NCBI GenBank assembly: GCA_024405255.1 | Contig: JAKSOY010000148.1 | Location: 1 to 11,112 of the forward strand | Reading direction: 5' to 3' | Origin: Kiritimatiellia bacterium | GTDB lineage: Bacteria > Verrucomicrobiota > Kiritimatiellia > RFP12 > UBA1067 | DNA length: 11,112 nucleotides | Shown: in pieces, positions 8,490 through 11,112 of the stretch | Numbering within the stretch: position 1 is the first letter of the stretch | How the letters are laid out: each line of letters begins with the position of its first letter | Made by a program: the position numbers and the translations under genes | Notes under the pieces: generated by a model | The model's database searches: none | What the model was told of the DNA's origin: nothing | The model's input: only the letters and a program-made list of their open reading frames with translations

Positions 8490-8666
8490 TCAAATTGAAT
8501 CGTCCAAACTGAAGTAGCAAGAATCAAGTCGAGTCAAAGAACTGTCAGTGGTAGTACATGATCTGAACCAAGAGTCTAACGCCACGGCGTTACCCACGTA
8601 ATAGCATTCGCGGACCATTTCCTCATAGTTCATCAACCCGTAGGGAATCTTGCGTCTCTTGCTCAT
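8490..8666 (-). pseudogene. Truncated AAA-ATPase-like/PD-(D/E)XK nuclease gene start, now a possible leader ORF
   Basis: A 58-codon ORF. Residues 1-24 (MSKRRKIPYG...CYYV) resemble the start of the abundant AAA-ATPase-like proteins with a C-terminal PD-(D/E)XK nuclease domain (DUF1703 group), which typically begin with a basic run, a P-[YI]-G motif, an N-[YF]-E motif and then YYVDKT. Here the similarity stops after YYV, exactly where a perfect inverted repeat begins, and the remaining 34 residues (Ser/Thr/Asp-rich) do not look like the family. The ATPase Walker motifs and the nuclease domain are absent, so this is a remnant. The ATG lies 6 bases after a TATAAT box, so translation would be leaderless. 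The TGA lies 14 bases before the giant hydrolase start, so the remnant may act as a coupled leader peptide. Family recognition is from memory of the motif pattern. Confidence 0.5.
8577..8592. promoter_or_regulatory. Perfect 16-bp palindrome in the operon leader
   Basis: TAACGCC-AC-GGCGTTA: two perfect 7-bp arms around a 2-base centre. It lies about 75-90 bases downstream of the predicted transcription start and about 100 bases upstream of the giant hydrolase start. The form suits a dimeric repressor operator, for example of the LacI type that often controls sugar genes. It could also form a small RNA stem (5 bp with a 6-base loop), but there is no U-run, so it is not a terminator. It sits precisely at the end of the gene-remnant similarity, so it could equally be a recombination scar. 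No regulator gene is present in the window. Confidence 0.4.
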
Positions 8667-8672
8667 GGGAAT

Positions 8673-8702
8673 ATTATAGCATATCCCCAAATTGACTGAC
8701 AA
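8673..8702 (-). promoter_or_regulatory. Strong extended -10 promoter upstream of the hydrolase operon
   Basis: On the minus strand: -35 TTGTCA (8697-8702, five of six consensus bases), an 18-bp spacer, and a perfect -10 TATAAT (8673-8678) preceded by TGC, forming an extended -10 element. The expected transcription start is near 8666, which coincides with the ATG of the remnant ORF, the arrangement typical of leaderless mRNAs. It is the only convincing promoter I see between the small genes and the giant hydrolase, so it probably drives all three hydrolase genes through a leader of about 190 bases. Confidence 0.7.
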
Positions 8703-8716
8703 ACGAATGTACGTGT

Positions 8717-8736
8717 CAAGTATGGCAAGTATGGCA
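8717..8736. repeat. 9-bp tandem duplication upstream of promoter
   Basis: CAAGTATGG occurs twice in direct succession (8717-8725 and 8726-8734), followed by CA. It lies just upstream of the -35 box and overlaps a TTGACA hexamer (minus strand, 8714-8719) that is too far from the TATAAT to act with it. It could be a slippage duplication or a pair of direct binding sites for an activator; the sequence alone does not decide. Confidence 0.5.
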
Positions 8737-8776
8737 TCCTAACCCTTCCAGATTACCGCTTTCAACTCCGAACGGT

Positions 8777-9082
8777 CTAGTTCCCGCTACCACTCAGCCG
8801 ATCTGGATCGTTTCGCACCACCCGACCGTTTCCCGACACCGAAAAAGAAACACCGACTTGATGCAATTCCAGAATCGTCAAAAGGCATATCCTCAAATCA
8901 CAATCAAAGGCATGCGTCAACATCATATCCCTTGTCATCGAATTGGGATCCCTATAGTAATCCCTTATCGCAGTCCAAACGCAGTTGACCCTCAACTCCC
9001 GTAAATTGTGTGCTGCCCATCCCCAAGGCCGCCCCACAACCGCGTCAACAATCCACCGTGTGGGATAAGGATTCTCAACCAT
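8777..9082 (-). CDS. Hypothetical protein, 101 residues
   Basis: I do not recognise this protein. It begins MVENPYPTRW, is Trp-rich near the start (PTRW, GRPWGW), has a predicted helical middle (NLRELRVNCVWTAIRDYY and DLRICLLTILELH) and ends in a Gly/Ser/Asn/Asp tail. There is no signal peptide or membrane segment. Its ATG overlaps the end of the 41-residue ORF by 8 bases, and a stop codon lies two codons upstream in its own frame, so this is its earliest possible start. It has no ribosome binding site of its own, which fits translational coupling. An alternative is that it and the 41-residue ORF are two halves of one gene split by a single-base frameshift: the upstream piece ends in a helix-turn-helix-like stretch that would join smoothly to NPYPTRW. 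Its base composition resembles the accessory side of the window rather than the hydrolase operon. Confidence 0.5.
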   Translation of the reverse strand: MVENPYPTRWIVDAVVGRPWGWAAHNLRELRVNCVWTAIRDYYRDPNSMTRDMMLTHAFDCDLRICLLTILELHQVGVSFSVSGNGRVVRNDPDRLSGSGN

Positions 9083-9200
9083 AATTCATCCCCATCGCAA
9101 TATCACGGCACTTCGCCCCCTCACGCCTCAAAAGGCGAATCAAGTCTCGTAAACTCATAACACGCGGCATCTCGCCTGACTCAAAAATAACATTACCCAT
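9075..9200 (-). CDS. Small ORF, 41 residues, overlapping the next gene
   Basis: A short ORF starting MGNVIFESGEMPRVM and ending GMNYG. Its middle (SLRDLIRLLRREGAKCRDIA) reads as two amphipathic helices of a helix-turn-helix kind, basic and Leu-rich, but I cannot assign a family. A good GAGG ribosome binding site lies at about 9213-9216, 11-12 bases from this ATG. A better-spaced ATG at 9207 (5 bases) opens only MSDG before a stop codon. The ORF follows the large upstream gene by 28 bases and overlaps the 101-residue ORF by 8 bases. It is either a real small coupled gene or the 5' part of a frameshifted one; its amino-acid pattern looks protein-like. Confidence 0.4.
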   Translation of the reverse strand: MGNVIFESGEMPRVMSLRDLIRLLRREGAKCRDIAMGMNYG

Positions 9201-9228
9201 CACTCATTCGTTCCTCTCTAATAGTTCA

Positions 9229-11112
9229 TCACGAAAACAACTCACGAAACCAATAGGCTTCCAATGAATGATGCATAATAAGAAAATCAAGAATACGCTC
9301 TAACTGCCGACGAATATCCACATTTTCCCTTATTTCAGTACCATGCTTCTCAATCAAGGGGAAAATGCCCTCAAATTCAGCAACGAATCGTTTGAGGTTC
9401 TCGCCATACATTTTATGTTTATTCTTCGCCAATATCCGGTCAATCCAACCCATGGCAGGGACAACAAAAACCTCACCGACGGTTGCAATCAACCGTACGA
9501 AACTCAAAGCCACACTTGCCTGGTCATCACACAAGTTCAAGAAGTCCTCATAAAAATCCTGCCTTGTCTCATCCAACGCATCCCATTTCTTCAATGCAGT
9601 GTTCCAATTTCTCCATCCAAGCAAATATGTGTCCAACAGTTCCGACGCTCCGTAAAGCGATCTTGAGCACGGTCTGCGCACATATTCCGCTATGCGAGGC
9701 AAAAATCCTTTCCATATACGCCAGAACGATTCTGCGTCTTTATTATTTCCTTGTGCGAGGATAAGACCTTCTAGAAGATTCGAGTTACTAAACACCTCCC
9801 GCACCGAGCCAATGGCTTTTATCGCCCGCGTTTGGTCTTCAGGGCGCATCCGCAACATAAACTGAGCCAATTTCTTTGTATAGCCCGTACTAACAGAATG
9901 ATAACACAGGTCTCCCGTGTCCTGCTTTTGGTAAATATATCTCAACGCTAGCGGAATGTTCCCAATCAAAAAATCAACTTCTGACTGATCCAGATTCTTA
10001 TCACTGGGCAACAGTCTAATCATGTTGCAAGCGAACCGACCGCGGTCCAATTCTGCCATCGGCCTCTCTATCGGCTTGCTCCACATGAATCTTTTAGCGA
10101 ATCCCGGCAGCTTCCGATGATAAATCCCGTACCAGCTCGGGCCAAACATCGCTTCATCTAGCCTAGCAAACTTTTGACTAAACTTATCAACTAGAGACAC
10201 CAACCTTGATTGCAACCTCTTAAATATCGACCCCTTCTTTTTGTTGCAGTCCAAATCCGGGTTAAGTCCACAATACGCCGAGAAGAACGTTCTATAATCA
10301 CGCAAAACCGCCTCACAGAACCCCGGTGATCCTTGCGCACACGAACTAACGCCGGCAAAGCCCCAATCACAGACCCGATCACTCGTATCACTTACGGACA
10401 TTTCCTCAAGCAAGCATAAAATGAATTTACGCCGAACGCCGCCCCAAGATGTAATCCACGATCGAAGCAACCCAGGTGCCGCCATCATGACGGCATTAAC
10501 CCCGTCACCGACCTGTGGCCCATATTTCTCAGAGAGAACATAATTCAAGCCCCTAACAACCACTCTTCGAATCAATAGCAAATCACGACAACTGAGATGA
10601 TCACGATAGTGAATGAGAAGAGCTGCGGCCGCATATCGACGCGCAGAAACATAAAGGAACCGCATCTCATCCGCTTGCCGAAATCTCAATCGCATGAGCG
10701 CATAGAAATCCTGTAGGACCTTGCGGACATCCCCTTCATATGGATCTACAGCATCATCACGCACGAGCCCCAACTTCCGCTGCGCCCAACATTCAATTCG
10801 CATTGCCAACGCATGCGGCTCAAAGGCCTTTTGCGTGCTTTCCTGAGCCTGACGCATATCTTCGGTCAGCTCGGGATCGAATCGAATCATCTTTTGATGC
10901 GTTTTCTCATCCACAAACTCATGTGCCGTCTGACGACTGCGGTCGATCCGTGCAATCAGAAATCTTAGCGCCTCTGGCAAGTCTGTCCATTTCTCCCTAT
11001 GCCGCGCAATAATCGCCTGTGTCCGTGATGCTAATGTTTTGTCCTGCTCACACTCAAACTGCTGATACGCCCAATAAACATTCTCCAAAGAACTCTTGCG
11101 GAATGCATCCTT
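9229..11112 (-). CDS. C-terminal part of a large helical protein of unknown function (partial)
   Basis: The reading frame is open to the window edge, so 627 residues are visible and the start lies outside. The TTG at 11086-11088 is in frame but is preceded by eight further sense codons (KDAFRKSS), so I do not take it as the start. The visible part is almost wholly alpha-helical, rich in Arg, Leu, Trp, Phe and Cys, with charged segments that look like solenoid or TPR-like helical repeats. There is no signal peptide, clear membrane segment, Walker A motif or recognisable nuclease motif. The C-terminus ends ILDFLIMHHSLEAYWFRELFS. Large proteins with long helical tails of this kind are often STAND-type NTPases or similar accessory or defence proteins, whose ATPase or effector domain would be in the missing N-terminal part; this is only a guess from style. 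GC content is clearly lower than in the hydrolase operon (26 of 60 in 9901-9960 against 44 of 60 in 4501-4560), suggesting separate acquisition. The stop is followed 28 bases later by the 41-residue ORF, so the three may be co-transcribed. Confidence 0.75.
   Translation of the reverse strand, partial: KDAFRKSSLENVYWAYQQFECEQDKTLASRTQAIIARHREKWTDLPEALRFLIARIDRSRQTAHEFVDEKTHQKMIRFDPELTEDMRQAQESTQKAFEPHALAMRIECWAQRKLGLVRDDAVDPYEGDVRKVLQDFYALMRLRFRQADEMRFLYVSARRYAAAALLIHYRDHLSCRDLLLIRRVVVRGLNYVLSEKYGPQVGDGVNAVMMAAPGLLRSWITSWGGVRRKFILCLLEEMSVSDTSDRVCDWGFAGVSSCAQGSPGFCEAVLRDYRTFFSAYCGLNPDLDCNKKKGSIFKRLQSRLVSLVDKFSQKFARLDEAMFGPSWYGIYHRKLPGFAKRFMWSKPIERPMAELDRGRFACNMIRLLPSDKNLDQSEVDFLIGNIPLALRYIYQKQDTGDLCYHSVSTGYTKKLAQFMLRMRPEDQTRAIKAIGSVREVFSNSNLLEGLILAQGNNKDAESFWRIWKGFLPRIAEYVRRPCSRSLYGASELLDTYLLGWRNWNTALKKWDALDETRQDFYEDFLNLCDDQASVALSFVRLIATVGEVFVVPAMGWIDRILAKNKHKMYGENLKRFVAEFEGIFPLIEKHGTEIRENVDIRRQLERILDFLIMHHSLEAYWFRELFS

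Noticed and set aside
2914..8517. Long plus-strand open frames (for example 2914-4431, 4486-6516 and 6583-8517)
   Set aside because: They lie opposite the giant hydrolase gene, encode Arg/His-rich low-complexity proteins with no family motifs, and are the expected antisense by-product of GC-rich coding DNA.
8476..8520. Starts at 8481 and 8520 for the giant hydrolase
   Set aside because: The AAAGGA site is only one base from 8481 and lies downstream of 8520, and both place extra residues before the MKKG signal peptide.
8714..8719. Perfect TTGACA as the -35 box of the operon promoter
   Set aside because: Spacing to the TATAAT is 35 bp; TTGTCA at 8697-8702 has an acceptable 18-bp spacer and fits with the extended -10.
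11086..11088. TTG start for the large helical protein
   Set aside because: The frame stays open with sense codons up to the window edge and no convincing ribosome binding site is seen, so the gene is better treated as truncated by the window.

Overview
The window carries a carbohydrate-degradation gene cluster beside a compositionally different accessory region. Every gene I can support is on the minus strand, so transcription runs from base 11112 towards base 1. The GC-rich cluster of secreted glycoside hydrolases suggests a polysaccharide-degrading bacterium, plausibly of the PVC group (Kiritimatiellota, Lentisphaerota or Verrucomicrobiota) and perhaps gut-associated. That assignment rests on gene style and domain architecture only; there is no rRNA or other marker gene here.

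Region 65-8475 is a three-gene set in transcription order: a giant 1855-residue protein joining a GH78 alpha-L-rhamnosidase to a LamG-like sandwich and a second, divergent beta-galactosidase-like TIM barrel (2908-8475); a GH29 alpha-L-fucosidase lipoprotein (1491-2885); and a GH13 alpha-amylase-type enzyme (65-1435). Gaps are 22 and 55 bases, each start has a purine-rich ribosome binding site, and all three have export signals. They look like one operon that strips rhamnose, fucose and alpha-glucosyl residues from a complex glycan in the periplasm or at the cell surface.

Region 8476-8776 is a promoter zone. It holds a strong extended -10 promoter whose predicted start falls on the ATG of a 58-codon ORF. 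The first 24 residues of that ORF look like the N-terminus of the AAA-ATPase-like/PD-(D/E)XK nuclease family, and this similarity stops exactly at a perfect 7-bp inverted repeat. The ORF ends 14 bases before the start of the giant hydrolase, so a decayed gene may have given the sugar operon its promoter and a coupled leader ORF. A 9-bp tandem duplication lies just upstream.

Region 8777-11112 has visibly lower GC. It holds two small overlapping ORFs (41 and 101 residues, unrecognised, perhaps one frameshifted gene) and the C-terminal 627 residues of a large helical protein open to the right edge, of a kind seen in large accessory or defence-type proteins, though no catalytic motif is visible in the part present.

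At the left edge (1-54), just after the GH13 stop codon, two identical 22-bp direct repeats with a 32-bp period could be the end of a mobile element, such as the IS21 family, lying outside the window. No tRNA, rRNA or CRISPR array was seen.
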